Shown here piece after piece: positions 54,757-64,000 of a stretch of DNA of 64,000 nucleotides. A program made the translations under genes and the position numbers. Below the pieces are notes generated by a model. It ran no database searches. It was not told the DNA's origin and saw nothing but the letters and a program-made list of their open reading frames with translations. Every line of letters begins with the position of its first letter. The first letter of the stretch is position 1. The DNA is from Catenuloplanes atrovinosus (lineage in GTDB: Bacteria > Actinomycetota > Actinomycetes > Mycobacteriales > Micromonosporaceae), in NCBI RefSeq assembly GCF_031458235.1, contig NZ_JAVDYB010000001.1, positions 5,442,001 to 5,506,000 on the forward strand, read 5' to 3'.

Positions 54757-55635
54757 ATGTACGATCCCTCGATGCCTCAGGTCGACGCCGCCCTCTTCGC
54801 CCGCCTGGAACGCTTCTATGACGGGGTGCCGCGCTTCGCCGCACGCGTCGAAAACGTCGGCCCATTGGTGCTCTTCATTGGCAGTAACGACGCGTACCCG
54901 CTTTATGCACGGCCCGCATTGGAGGCCGGTGAAAAGCCGTCCGCCGCTGACATTACCGCCGTACGACGGCGTCAGCGGGACATCGGCGCGCCGGAGGCCT
55001 TCGAGTGGGTGCACGAGACCAGCCCGGATCTGCTGGCGGTGGCCCGGTCGGCCGGGCTGAGCGTGCTGGAGGCCCCGCTGATGGTGCTGGATCCGGACGC
55101 GATGCCGCCGATCGCCGATGACGAATCCGTTTCGGTGCGGTTACTGTCGCCGGACGACCCCTCGTTCGCCGGTGACGTCATGGTCCGGCAGGCGGTCGCG
55201 GCAATCGGGTTCACGCACGCGGGCACCGGCACCGGCGCGGCGGGCGCGGCCGAGCGGGACGCGGCACTGACGCCGCTCTCCGCCGGCGCCGAGGCGCTGC
55301 AGCGTCGCCGGGCCGCGGAGGGACGCGCGGCGTCCGCGCTGGCCGAGTTGCGGGAACCGCCCGGCGCCGCGCTGTCCGGCGTGGTCGGCAGCGGCATGTA
55401 CCAGCGCGAGGGCGACGTCGCGGAGATCGTCGGCGTGGCCACGCTGCCGGCCGCGCGGCACCGGGGCGTGGCGCGCGCGGTCACCGCCGCGCTGGCCCGG
55501 CACGCGCTGGAGCACGGCGCCGGCCTGGTGTTCCTGTCCGCGGCGTCGGCGGACGTGGCCGCGATGTACGCGCGGCTCGGCTTCCGCCGGGTCGGCACGG
55601 CCTGCATCGCGGAGCCCGAGGTCGCCGTACCGTAG
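54757..55635 (+). CDS. GNAT family N-acetyltransferase
   Basis: A 292-aa protein. The C-terminal GNAT domain (~125-285) has VRLLSPDDPSFAGDVMVRQA, the acetyl-CoA loop VATLPAARHRGVARAVTAAL (~225-244; R-x-x-G-x-A type), and ARLGFRRVGTACI. The N-terminal ~110 aa resemble a degenerate second GNAT-like domain (FARLERFYDGVPRFAARVEN). Start ATG 54757; ATG 54772 is an alternative. It is divergent from gltB. The substrate is unknown. Confidence 0.85.
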   Translation: MYDPSMPQVDAALFARLERFYDGVPRFAARVENVGPLVLFIGSNDAYPLYARPALEAGEKPSAADITAVRRRQRDIGAPEAFEWVHETSPDLLAVARSAGLSVLEAPLMVLDPDAMPPIADDESVSVRLLSPDDPSFAGDVMVRQAVAAIGFTHAGTGTGAAGAAERDAALTPLSAGAEALQRRRAAEGRAASALAELREPPGAALSGVVGSGMYQREGDVAEIVGVATLPAARHRGVARAVTAALARHALEHGAGLVFLSAASADVAAMYARLGFRRVGTACIAEPEVAVP

Positions 55636-55638
55636 GGC

Positions 55639-55677
55639 GGGCGCGGCCGGGATGGTCTCAGCGTCCCGGCCGCGCCC
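55639..55677. terminator. Convergent terminator hairpin
   Basis: A 14-bp perfect stem (GGGCGCGGCCGGGA / TCCCGGCCGCGCCC) with an 11-nt loop lies between the GNAT gene (+) and the secreted protein gene (-). A run of 11 G follows at 55681-55691. Confidence 0.85.
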
Positions 55678-55696
55678 TATGGGGGGGGGGGAAAGG

Positions 55697-56314
55697 TCAG
55701 CCGTGGCCGACGGTGTTCTTACCCACTGGCAGCGCGGTGCCGGCCGCGTCGAACGCGGCCAGGTCGTTCACATCGCCCGTGCCGGCCGTGGCCGGGTCGA
55801 ACCAGAACAGCACGATCCGGTCGCCGCCGACCTGGGTCTCGGCCAGCACGGCCTCGACGGTCGCGCCGCCCTCGGCGATGCCAGTGATCTTGGTGGCCGG
55901 GCCGGCGTAGTAGCCGAACTGCGGCACCGGCACGCCGTCCACGGTCGTCGCGGCCTGCACGGCGTGGAAGCCGGGCGCCACGTCGGAGCCGTCGACCTCG
56001 TTCGCCACGATCAGGTCCCGGTCCGAGCCGGTCACGCCGGCGCGGCCGGCCATCACGCCGAACCGGATGCCCGGCAGGTCGGCGTTGTCCACCGGCACCA
56101 CGTACAGCTCGGTCCCGTCGGTCATCGGCACGGTGATCGACGGCAGCGTCGACGCCGCGGACGACTGCGACTGCGACGGCGACGGAGTGGGTGCGCCCTG
56201 CTGCGAGACGGCCGCGTTCGCCGCGAACGTCCCGCCCGCCACGACGGCGCCGGTCACCACGGCGATGGTGGCCCAACGGCCGACGCGACGCCGGTACGAC
56301 TGCGCTTCGGACAT
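55697..56314 (-). CDS. Secreted/anchored paralogue of the ECF-associated sensor protein
   Basis: A 205-aa protein with a signal or anchor segment (VGRWATIAVVTGAVVAGGTF, ~11-30) and a Ser/Gln/Pro linker. A ~135-aa ectodomain follows that closely matches the ectodomain of the gene at 56986. Shared blocks are IRFGVMA, NEVxGSDVxPGFHAV, TVDGxxVPxFGYYAGPA and VLFWFDPATAGxGxVxDLA, ending NTVGHG / NVVGHG. ATG 56314 has GGGAGGAG 5-6 nt upstream. It is divergent from the sigma factor gene and preceded by the same type of promoter (GCAACT-N16-CGTAAT). I infer a partner or decoy of the anti-sigma protein. No known domain is recognised. Confidence 0.75.
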   Translation of the reverse strand: MSEAQSYRRRVGRWATIAVVTGAVVAGGTFAANAAVSQQGAPTPSPSQSQSSAASTLPSITVPMTDGTELYVVPVDNADLPGIRFGVMAGRAGVTGSDRDLIVANEVDGSDVAPGFHAVQAATTVDGVPVPQFGYYAGPATKITGIAEGGATVEAVLAETQVGGDRIVLFWFDPATAGTGDVNDLAAFDAAGTALPVGKNTVGHG

Positions 56315-56356
56315 GTGATCTCCTCCCAAGGGCGGCAGCTCTTGCCGCCACGGATG

Positions 56357-56384
56357 ATTACGGCCGCGCCGGGAACGAAGTTGC
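56357..56384 (-). promoter_or_regulatory. Predicted ECF promoter of the secreted paralogue gene
   Basis: On the minus strand GCAACT (56379-56384), 16 bp, then CGTAAT (56357-56362). It matches in spacing and sequence the divergent promoter in front of the sigma gene. Confidence 0.6.
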
Positions 56385-56396
56385 CGATTCATCCGG

Positions 56397-56424
56397 GCAA
56401 CCTTCGGGCGGATTCGCCCGTATG
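56397..56424 (+). promoter_or_regulatory. Predicted autoregulatory promoter of the ECF sigma gene
   Basis: GCAACC (56397-56402), 16 bp, then CGTATG (56419-56424). The AAC core of the -35 box and CGT in the -10 box are the usual ECF promoter features. Confidence 0.6.
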
Positions 56425-56458
56425 AGCCGTGTGAGGTTTCACCGAAGCATGTGCATTC

Positions 56459-56989
56459 ATGACCATACGGACGGTGATCGTGGCACGGCGTGATGAGGAC
56501 TTCACCGAGTTCGCCCGTGCCAGCTGGGACCGGCTGGCACGGGCGGCCTACCTGATGACCGGCGACCGGCACCAGGCGGAGGACGCGGCGCAGACCGCGC
56601 TCGCCCGCACGTTCGCGGCCTGGTCCCGGGTACGCCGGCAGGACGCCTACGCGTACGCGCGCCGCACGCTGGTCAACCACCTCACCGACGGGTGGCGCCG
56701 CCCGATCAAGGAACAGCCGTACGACATGGTGCCGGACCAGCCCGCCCACACCGACGTGGCCGACCAGGTCGCCCGCCGCCAGTGGCTGCTCGGCGCGCTG
56801 CGCGGGCTCGCGCCGCGGGAGCGGGCCGTGGTGGTGCTGCGCTACTACTTCGACCTTCCCGAGGCCGAGGTCGCCACCGAACTGGGCATCTCCGTCGGGG
56901 CCGTGAAGAGCATGGCCGCGCGCGGGCTGGCGCGCCTCCGCGTCCGCACCGACCTCCCCGACCGGATCAAGCCGGGAGCCACCCGATGA
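56459..56989 (+). CDS. SigE-family ECF RNA polymerase sigma factor
   Basis: A 176-aa ECF sigma factor. Region 2 (~15-80) has FARASWDRLARAAYLMTGDR, AEDAAQTALARTFAAW and AYARRTLVNHLTDGWRR. Region 4 (~115-165) has LRGLAPRERAVVVLRYYFDL, then AEVATELGISVGAVKSMAAR. It belongs to the small SigE family, common in actinomycetes. ATG 56459; GTG 56477 is an alternative. The stop overlaps the start of the membrane protein gene (ATGA), giving a sigma/anti-sigma-like operon. It is probably autoregulated from 56397-56424. Confidence 0.93.
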   Translation: MTIRTVIVARRDEDFTEFARASWDRLARAAYLMTGDRHQAEDAAQTALARTFAAWSRVRRQDAYAYARRTLVNHLTDGWRRPIKEQPYDMVPDQPAHTDVADQVARRQWLLGALRGLAPRERAVVVLRYYFDLPEAEVATELGISVGAVKSMAARGLARLRVRTDLPDRIKPGATR

Positions 56990-57708
56990 CCGACCTCGAC
57001 CACCTGCCCGAAGACCTTCACGACGACCTGCACGCGGCCGCCGGGGAGTCGTTCGGCGCGCCGGACCTGAACTCCATCATGGCGGCCGGGCACCGGATCC
57101 GCCGTCGCCGGCTCGCGGCCGAGTTGGTGGCCGCGTCCGTCATCGTGATCGCCGCCGGCGTCGGCGTCACGGCCGCCCTGCCGACGACGGAGCCGCCCCG
57201 GCCCGCGGCGCCGGCCCCCGCGTCATCCACGCCGTCCGACGACCTGTACCGGGTCGTACCGACCGGCCTGCGCCAACCGGGCGGCGAGATCGTGCTCCAG
57301 GTCGTGCCGGCGGAGGTGCAGGGCGCGGGCACGGACATCCGGTTCGGCGTGATGGCCGCCGTACGCGACGACACCGGCGCGATGCGCGACCTGATGATGA
57401 CGAACGAGGTCCAGGGCTCCGACGTGGAGCCGGGTTTCCACGCCGTGCACGCGCCGATGACCGTGGACGGCACACGCGTGCCCGAGTTCGGTTACTACGC
57501 CGGTCCGGCCGCGACGATCACCGGCAGGAGCGCGGCCGGTACGCGGGTCGAGGCCCGGCTGGCCGAGGCCGAGGTGGGTGCGGACCGGATCGTGGTGTTC
57601 TGGTTCGACCCGGCGACCGCCGGCGAGGGCGAGGTCGGCGACCTGGCCGCGACCGACGCGGCCGGCAATGCCCTCCCCCGCGGGAACAACGTGGTCGGCC
57701 ACGGCTGA
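56986..57708 (+). CDS. Anti-sigma-like single-pass membrane protein
   Basis: A 240-aa protein. The ~50-aa cytoplasmic N-terminus (DLDHLPEDLHDDLHAAAGES, then A-P-D-L-N-S-I) is followed by a basic stop RIRRRR, one membrane segment (LVAASVIVIAAGVGVTAALP, ~48-67), a Pro/Ala linker, and the ectodomain shared with the gene at 55697. The N-terminus lacks a zinc HxxxCxxC anti-sigma domain. The overlap with the ECF gene and topology argue for a sigma-controlling role. Its ectodomain may sense an envelope signal. Confidence 0.8.
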   Translation: MTDLDHLPEDLHDDLHAAAGESFGAPDLNSIMAAGHRIRRRRLAAELVAASVIVIAAGVGVTAALPTTEPPRPAAPAPASSTPSDDLYRVVPTGLRQPGGEIVLQVVPAEVQGAGTDIRFGVMAAVRDDTGAMRDLMMTNEVQGSDVEPGFHAVHAPMTVDGTRVPEFGYYAGPAATITGRSAAGTRVEARLAEAEVGADRIVVFWFDPATAGEGEVGDLAATDAAGNALPRGNNVVGHG

Positions 57709-58914
57709 TCAGACCGGCGGGCGCCACTCCCCGGCGGTGGTGGCGACGCTGCCCAGCAGGCGCGGCGTGATCGTGCCCAGGGCGGCGTCGCGGGCGCGCA
57801 GTGCCAGCCGGCCGCGCGCCTGGATGACCGCGGACATCCGCCGGGTCTGCCGCACGATGGTGGCGGTGCGCGGCCGGCGGGACCGGCTGTACTGCTCGAT
57901 CGCGGTGGTCAGCGTGCGCCCGGGCACCGCCTCGGCCATCACCGAACGCAGCGTGGCCGCGTCCTCGAACGCCAGGCACGCGCCCTGGCCGAGGTGGTGC
58001 GGCATCGCGTGCGCGGCGTCGCCGAGCAGCACCACGCCGCCGGGGCCGGAGCCGAAGCCGTACTGCCGGGGCAGCGGGCGCAGCTCCCGTACCTCCTGCT
58101 GGATCAGGTCCTCCGGCTCGGTGGCGGCGAGCAACTCGCCGATCGGCGCGTGCCAGTCGGCCAGCCAGCGGCGCAGCAGCTGCAACTGCACCGCGGGCGA
58201 CTCCGGGCGGGGCGCGCCGGCCGCGGTGGCCACCCAGTAGATCCCGCCCCGGCTGGAGCCGCCGGCCGAGCCGCGCTCGCCGAGCGAGACCGCCACGAAC
58301 CGGTAGCCGGCGCCGAGCGTCTCACCGTTCGGCGGCAGGTCGTCGGGCAGGCGGGGCGCGCGGTACCAGGGGATGACCGCGCGCCACGCGGCGCAGCCGG
58401 AGCTGACCACGGATGCCTCCGGCGCCAGGTGCCGCCGGAGCACGCTGTCGATGCCGTCCGCGGCCACGATCAGGTCCGCCTCGAACCGCTGGCGGCCCAC
58501 GCCGACCGCGGGCCGGTCGCCGGCGTGCAGCCGCACCGTGTCGATCGCCACGCCGGTACGGATCTCCACGCCCTCGCCGAGCCCGGCGATCAGCGCGTCG
58601 TGCAGGTCCTCGCGGTGCACCACGATCGGCGGCTGGGTGTCCGGGCCCGGCTGGCGCGGCTGGACGAGCCACTGCCCGTCCGGCCGCCGCACCCCCCGGT
58701 CGCGCAGCGGCGTGGCGATCGCCCGCAGCCCGTCCCCGAGCCCCAGCGAGCGCAGCGCGCGCACCCCGTTGGGCCAGAGGATGAGCGCGGCCCGGTCCAC
58801 CGGGACGCGATCACCCCGCTCCAGGACGGTGACCTGCCAGCCGGTCCGTGCGAGCGCGCCCGCCGCGGCGAGACCGCCGATCCCCGCACCCACCACGATC
58901 GCCGTGCGCATCAC
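57709..58914 (-). CDS. FAD-dependent monooxygenase (PHBH-fold hydroxylase)
   Basis: A 401-aa flavoprotein. The Rossmann motif is AIVVGAGIGGLAAAGALART (~5-24). The family D-G motif is LIVAADGIDSVLRRHL (~150). The FAD ribityl motif is VVLLGDAAHAMPHHLGQGAC (~300). It resembles 3-hydroxybenzoate 6-hydroxylase, salicylate hydroxylase and zeaxanthin epoxidase-type enzymes, but the substrate cannot be read. It abuts the anti-sigma gene convergently, and its own promoter region borders lgt. Confidence 0.88.
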   Translation of the reverse strand: MMRTAIVVGAGIGGLAAAGALARTGWQVTVLERGDRVPVDRAALILWPNGVRALRSLGLGDGLRAIATPLRDRGVRRPDGQWLVQPRQPGPDTQPPIVVHREDLHDALIAGLGEGVEIRTGVAIDTVRLHAGDRPAVGVGRQRFEADLIVAADGIDSVLRRHLAPEASVVSSGCAAWRAVIPWYRAPRLPDDLPPNGETLGAGYRFVAVSLGERGSAGGSSRGGIYWVATAAGAPRPESPAVQLQLLRRWLADWHAPIGELLAATEPEDLIQQEVRELRPLPRQYGFGSGPGGVVLLGDAAHAMPHHLGQGACLAFEDAATLRSVMAEAVPGRTLTTAIEQYSRSRRPRTATIVRQTRRMSAVIQARGRLALRARDAALGTITPRLLGSVATTAGEWRPPV

Positions 58915-58938
58915 AGGTCCTCCCGCCGCGTCGCGTGC

Positions 58939-60060
58939 TTACTTCTTCTCGTCGCCGCCGGGCGCGGCCGGTGCCGCGTCCGCGTCGGCCTTCTCCGTCT
59001 TCTCCGCCGTCGCCACCGGCTGCGGCGCGTCCGCCTGCTCGGGCGCGGCCGGAGCGGGCTCGGCCACGGCCGGGGGCTCGGCCGGCGGCGGCACCGCTCC
59101 GGTCTGCCGGTACGCCTCGAACTGCTCCTCCGTCACCACGCGGTACGACGTGGGGGCGGCCGGCGCGGCCGGCTTGGCCTCGTCGGCGCCCTCCGGCGCG
59201 GGCGTGGGCTCCGGCAGCACCGGCACCAGGAACTCGCGCGGCCCGCGGGTCACCAGGAAGTAGGCGAGCGCGCCCGCGAACACGACCACGGAGGTGAACA
59301 CGTTGAGCCGGACGCCGAAGAACGCGTTCGCCGGGTCGGTGCGCATCATCTCGATCCAGAACCGGCCGACCGTGTAGCCCATCACGTACAGCGCGAACGC
59401 CCGTCCCCGGCCGAACTTGAACCGGCGGTCCAGCGCCAGCACCAGGCCGGCGACGCCGAGGTTCCAGATCAGCTCGTAGAGGAACGTCGGGTGGTAGAGG
59501 CCGGGCTCCAGGATCGGGTTGCCGTCGCCGTCGAGCAGCGCGCGGCCCGGGTTCTCGTCGTCCATCTTGTGGATCTCCAGGCCCCAGGGCAGCGTGGTGA
59601 GGCCGCCGTAGAGCTCGTTGTTCCACCAGTTGCCGAGCCGGCCGATCGCCTGCGCCACCGGCAGGCCGGGCGCGAGCGCGTCCGCGAACAGGCGCAGCGG
59701 GATGCCGTACTGCCGGCAGGCGAACCAGGCACCGACCGCGCCGCCCGCGATGGCGCCCCAGATGCCGAGGCCGCCCTCCCACACGTACAGCGCGCGGATC
59801 GGCTCGCCGCCCTCGCCGAAGTACGCCTGCGGGGACGTGATGACGTGGTAGACGCGGGCACCGATGATGCCGGCGGGGACCGCCCAGACCGCCACGTCGA
59901 GCGTGACCCACGGCGCCGCGCCACGGCGGCGCAGACGGTACTCCGTGATGAGCACGGCGGCGACGATGCCGGCGACGATGCAGAGTGCGTATGCCCGGAT
60001 CGGGAAGCCCGCGACGTGCCAGACCGCGACGCTGGGGCTCGGGATAGCGGCTTGAATCAC
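58939..60060 (-). CDS. lgt: Prolipoprotein diacylglyceryl transferase
   Basis: A 373-aa membrane enzyme that attaches diacylglycerol to the lipobox Cys of prolipoproteins (such as the two binding lipoproteins here). Seven hydrophobic segments are seen. Catalytic motifs are WEGGLGIWGAIAGG (~88-101) and the signature GRLGNWWNNELYGGLTTLPW (~140-159). A ~95-aa C-terminal cytoplasmic tail rich in Pro, Ala and Glu (EPTPAPEGADEAKPAAPAAP) is longer than in proteobacteria but is usual in actinobacteria. It follows trpA by 63 bp, as in many actinobacteria. Confidence 0.96.
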   Translation of the reverse strand: MIQAAIPSPSVAVWHVAGFPIRAYALCIVAGIVAAVLITEYRLRRRGAAPWVTLDVAVWAVPAGIIGARVYHVITSPQAYFGEGGEPIRALYVWEGGLGIWGAIAGGAVGAWFACRQYGIPLRLFADALAPGLPVAQAIGRLGNWWNNELYGGLTTLPWGLEIHKMDDENPGRALLDGDGNPILEPGLYHPTFLYELIWNLGVAGLVLALDRRFKFGRGRAFALYVMGYTVGRFWIEMMRTDPANAFFGVRLNVFTSVVVFAGALAYFLVTRGPREFLVPVLPEPTPAPEGADEAKPAAPAAPTSYRVVTEEQFEAYRQTGAVPPPAEPPAVAEPAPAAPEQADAPQPVATAEKTEKADADAAPAAPGGDEKK

Positions 60061-60123
60061 GGTTGCACACGCTACCGCCGAGCCGTCGCGCTGCGTACCC
60101 CCGGGGGATGCCAGGTGTACGCG

Positions 60124-60923
60124 CTACCGTTTGACGCCGCGGGCGCCCTTCGCCAGGTCCGCGCCCAGCTCGCGCAGCGCGGTCAGGCCGGCTTCGCGGT
60201 CCGGTGCCTCCAGCACGCGGCGGATCAGCGCGCTGCCCACGATCACCGCGTCCGCGTACGCGCCGACCTCGGCCGCCTGCGCGCCGTCGCGCACGCCCAG
60301 GCCGACGCCGACCGGGATCTCCGGGTCGATCGCCCGGATGCGCGCGACCAGGTCCGGCGCCTCCGAGGAGACCGAGTCCCGGGCGCCGGTGACGCCCATC
60401 AGCGCGGTGGCGTAGACGAAGCCGCGGCAGTGCCGCAGCGTCATCGCGATCCGCGCGTCCGTCGACGACGGCGAGACCAGGAACGTGCGATCCAGCCGGT
60501 ACGCGTCGGAGGCGGCCAGCCACTCGTCCGCCTCGTCCGGGATCAGGTCCGGCGTGATCATGCCGGTGGCGCCGGCCGCGGCCAGGTCACGGGCGAACGC
60601 GTCCACGCCGTACCGCTCGACCGGGTTCCAGTAGGTCATCAGCACCACCGGCGCGCCGGTCCGGGCGACCGCCTCGATGACCCGGAACGTGTCCCGGGTG
60701 CGGACCCCGTTCGCCAGCGCGATGTCGCTGGCCCGCTGGATGACCGGCCCGTCCATCACCGGATCGGAGTAGGGCAGCTCGACCTCGATCACGTCGATGC
60801 CGGACTCCACCATCGCGGTCATCGACGCGATGCTCTCGTCGACCGTGGGGAACCCGGCCGGCATGCAGCCGACGATCAGCGGCCGGCCCTCCGCGCGGGC
60901 CGTCTCGAACGCGCCGCCGAGGC

Positions 60924-60927
<4 letters not shown>
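60124..60927 (-). CDS. trpA: Tryptophan synthase alpha chain
   Basis: A 267-aa TIM-barrel enzyme releasing indole from indole-3-glycerol phosphate. [20 protein letters not shown] (~46-65) holds the catalytic Glu and Asp. [24 protein letters not shown] and [12 protein letters not shown] follow the family order. The start is GTG 60927, which overlaps the trpB stop (GTGA), with GGAGGAG upstream. Trp operon position: C-B-A-lgt. Confidence 0.96.
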
Positions 60928-62161
<1,234 letters not shown>

Positions 62162-62165
<4 letters not shown>

Positions 62166-63007
62166 CGCACCGGCCTCGGGGTCGCGGGGTGGTTGCCGGC
62201 GTTGACCAGCGCGGCCACCGCGTCGCGCGGGCTGCTCTGGGTCACCAGGCCCTCACCGACCAGCACCGCGTCCGCGCCGGCGGACGCGTACCGGATCAGG
62301 TCGTGCGGCCCGCGCACGCCGGACTCAGCGATCTTGACGACCTCGTTCGGCAGGCCGGGCGCGATCCGCTCGAACACGGTGCGGTCGACCTCCAGCGTGC
62401 GCAGGTTGCGCGCGTTCACGCCGATCACCCGGGCGCCCGCCTCGAGCGCGCGGTCCGCCTCGTCCTCGTCGTGCACCTCGACCAGCGCGGTCATGCCCAG
62501 CGACTCGATCCGCTCCAGCAGGCCGACCAGCACGTTCTGCTCCAGCGCCGCGACGATCAGCAGCACCAGGTCGGCGCCGTGCGCCCGCGCCTCGTGCACC
62601 TGGTAGCTGGAGACCACGAAGTCCTTGCGCAGGATCGGCACGTTCACGGCCGCGCGGACGGAGTCGAGGTCGGCCAGCGAGCCGCCGAACCAGCGGCCCT
62701 CGGTCAGCACGCTGATCACCCGCGCGCCGCCGGCCGCGTAGTCGCTCGCCAGCACCGCCGGGTCGGGGATCTCCGCGAGCGGGCCCTTCGACGGGGACGC
62801 GCGCTTGACCTCGGCGATCACGCCGACCCCGGGCTTGCGCAGCGCGGCGTACGCGTCGATCGGCGGCGCCACCTCGGCACACATCTCTCTCAGGCGCTCC
62901 AGCGGAACCTCGCGCTGCCTGGTCTCGACGTCCTCGCGCACCCCGGCCAGGATCTCGTCGAGCACGCCGCCGCCGCTGTTGTTCGCACTACCATGCTCAG
63001 CTGTCAC
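62162..63007 (-). CDS. trpC: Indole-3-glycerol phosphate synthase
   Basis: A 281-aa TIM-barrel enzyme that decarboxylates and cyclises CdRP. Motifs are [15 protein letters not shown] (~66-80), [35 protein letters not shown] (catalytic Lys) and [15 protein letters not shown], ending VLVGEGLV. The GTG start 63007 is preferred, with GGGGAG 6 nt upstream, over TTG 63010. It is a stand-alone IGPS (not fused to TrpF). Confidence 0.96.
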
Positions 63008-63010
63008 CAA

Positions 63011-63344
63011 GGACTCCCCTCTCCGGGTGTCATGGGCCGATGCTAGGTCTCACCGCACCGCAGGCCATGTCCGGGGTATGGCGCGCCTCACGGTTCGGGC
63101 TCCGGCATAATGCCGGACCATTCGTGAGTGCCGGGTGACGTTCGGTGCCCGGTTTTCGCCCGGACATCTGATTCACCAGCATGATCGTGTCCATCGGCCG
63201 ACCGGATGATCACTTTGCGTCACGGCCACCGTTAGCCCTACGGTCATTGACCGGAAACACACCTCGGGCAGCATGGGAGCCGGGCACACTAGTCCCGGGC
63301 GCCGGCGCGCCCGCCAGCCGAGAGATCCACGTGTGGGGTGACCG
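63011..63344. other. Divergent region upstream of trpC
   Basis: About 330 bp without a gene. It holds a 17-bp perfect palindrome with a central A at 63101-63117 (separate entry) and AT-richer segments around 63170-63260 that may be promoters. No trp leader peptide or T-box was recognised. Confidence 0.45.
63101..63117. promoter_or_regulatory. Palindrome upstream of trpC, possible operator
   Basis: TCCGGCAT-A-ATGCCGGA is a perfect 8+1+8 palindrome about 95 bp upstream of trpC and 230 bp upstream of the divergent small gene. Symmetry and location suit a dimeric repressor. Confidence 0.4.
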
Positions 63345-63566
63345 ATGACTTCCGAACGCGCCAACGGACTCGTCCACATGACCCGCACGGTCTGCTCCGT
63401 CGCCGCCGGCGTCGCGCAGAACGTGGAGCGCGCGATGGTCGGCCCGGCCCGGGTGCGGACCGCGAGCGGCAACGCGTGGGAGGCGGTCTGCGCCGACCGC
63501 GACCGGGCCCGCCAGCGGGACGAGATGCGCCGCCTGGTCGCCGCGCTCGCCGCCGCCCGCCGCTAG
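63345..63566 (+). CDS. Small hypothetical protein
   Basis: A 73-aa protein (MTSERANGLVHMTRTVCSVA, then ...RARQRDEMRRLVAALAAARR). It has a helical, Arg-rich C-terminus and two Cys. GGGGTG lies 5 nt before the ATG. Codon use is native. It is encoded inside the trp gene cluster but on the opposite strand. No family is recognised. Confidence 0.5.
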   Translation: MTSERANGLVHMTRTVCSVAAGVAQNVERAMVGPARVRTASGNAWEAVCADRDRARQRDEMRRLVAALAAARR

Positions 63567-63596
63567 CCCGTCCGCGCGGGTACGCCGTACCGGCGC

Positions 63597-64000
63597 TCAG
63601 TCGTCCGTGGGGTCCTCTCCCCGGTCCAGTGCGTCCCACGCCTGGCGGGTGCCGCGCGGGCCGTTCACCGCCGGGCTCGCGACCGGCCGTTCGTAGCGCG
63701 CGCCCAGCGACGGCCAGTCCGCGCCACGCGCCGCCGTCCAGCCGCCCGCCACCGCCACCGCCGCGCCGCCGAGCAGCGTCAGCGCCGGCCAGCCGCCCCC
63801 GCCCAACTCCGTCGCGGCACCGGCGGCGATCGCCACGCCGAGCACGGCCAGCAGCCCGCCGATCGCGCGCCGCACCACGCCGCGCGTCGCGATCAGCGCG
63901 CCCGCCCCGGCCAGCGACACCACCGCCAGCGGGGACAGCCAGACCAGCAGCTCCGAGCCCTTCCGCTCCTGGCTCAGCGGCGGCAGCGGCGCGGCCCGCT
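63597..64000 (-). CDS. Trp-region conserved membrane protein (TIGR02234-like), 5' end beyond the window
   Basis: The frame is open from the stop at 63597 to the right edge. The visible part begins RAAPLPPLSQERKGSELLVW, then hydrophobic segments (WLSPLAVVSLAGAGALIATR; RAIGGLLAVLGVAIAAGAAT; TLLGGAAVAVAGGWTAA). It ends with a polar tail. The topology, trailing W-x-A-L-D-x-G-x-D-P-T and position upstream of trpC fit the trp-associated membrane protein of actinobacteria. Its role is unknown. Confidence 0.75.
   Translation of the reverse strand, partial: RAAPLPPLSQERKGSELLVWLSPLAVVSLAGAGALIATRGVVRRAIGGLLAVLGVAIAAGAATELGGGGWPALTLLGGAAVAVAGGWTAARGADWPSLGARYERPVASPAVNGPRGTRQAWDALDRGEDPTDD

Overview
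The window is a chromosomal segment of a high-GC actinobacterium, most likely from the Micromonosporaceae (Actinoplanes/Catenuloplanes/Micromonospora group). The reasons are the very high GC and strong G/C third-position bias, frequent GTG/TTG starts, an XRE(DUF5753)-DUF397 pair, an ANTAR response regulator next to a liv transporter, a SigE-family ECF sigma factor, and the actinobacterial core gene order. That order is uvrB, coaE, rpsA, polA, liv, ANTAR regulator, pyk, tesB, gltBD, lgt and trpABC-trp membrane protein. The family-level assignment is inference; no rRNA is present.

Layout. 1-8.2 kb: a partial secreted SH3 protein, a DedA-CocE hydrolase operon, typA, a TerC metal exporter behind a yybP-ykoY (Mn2+) riboswitch, a small monooxygenase-fold protein and an XRE/DUF397 regulator pair. 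8.7-19.4 kb: uvrB, a duplicated-domain lipoprotein, coaE, rpsA, a methyltransferase, an Uma2 relic and polA. 19.6-27.8 kb: a branched-chain amino-acid ABC system (binding protein on +, livHMGF on -) split by an IS110-family element at 21.0-22.5 kb, then an ANTAR regulator and tRNA-Leu(CAA). 28.3-40 kb: an accessory carbohydrate island with a GH95 enzyme, a CUT1 ABC importer, a ROK repressor, a GH3 enzyme and a LacI regulator. 40.2-48.3 kb: a 5-FCL homologue, pyk-tesB, Rrf2-TauE, LysR/EamA and a lone AAA ATPase. 48.5-58.9 kb: gltBD, a GNAT, an ECF sigma module with two paralogous sensor proteins, and an FAD monooxygenase. 58.9-64 kb: lgt, trpA, trpB, trpC and a partial trp-associated membrane protein.

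The most striking system is the IS110-family element. It sits inside one copy of a GC-rich dispersed repeat that occurs six times here, always in the same orientation just 3' of a gene. Intact copies let the insertion be resolved to a CT core dinucleotide at each end (21020-21021 and 22522-22523). The roughly 250-nt leader before its recombinase gene can be read as a bridge RNA. One stem-loop carries guides matching the two sides of the repeat target, and a second carries guides matching the element's own right and left ends. Joining the ends would also create a TTGACA-N17-CAACAT promoter just upstream of this RNA.

A second notable system is the ECF sigma factor with an anti-sigma-like membrane protein and a divergently encoded secreted protein that share one ectodomain. 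The shared promoter region carries two divergent, matching GCAAC-N16-CGTA promoter candidates, which suggests a self-regulated sensing circuit.
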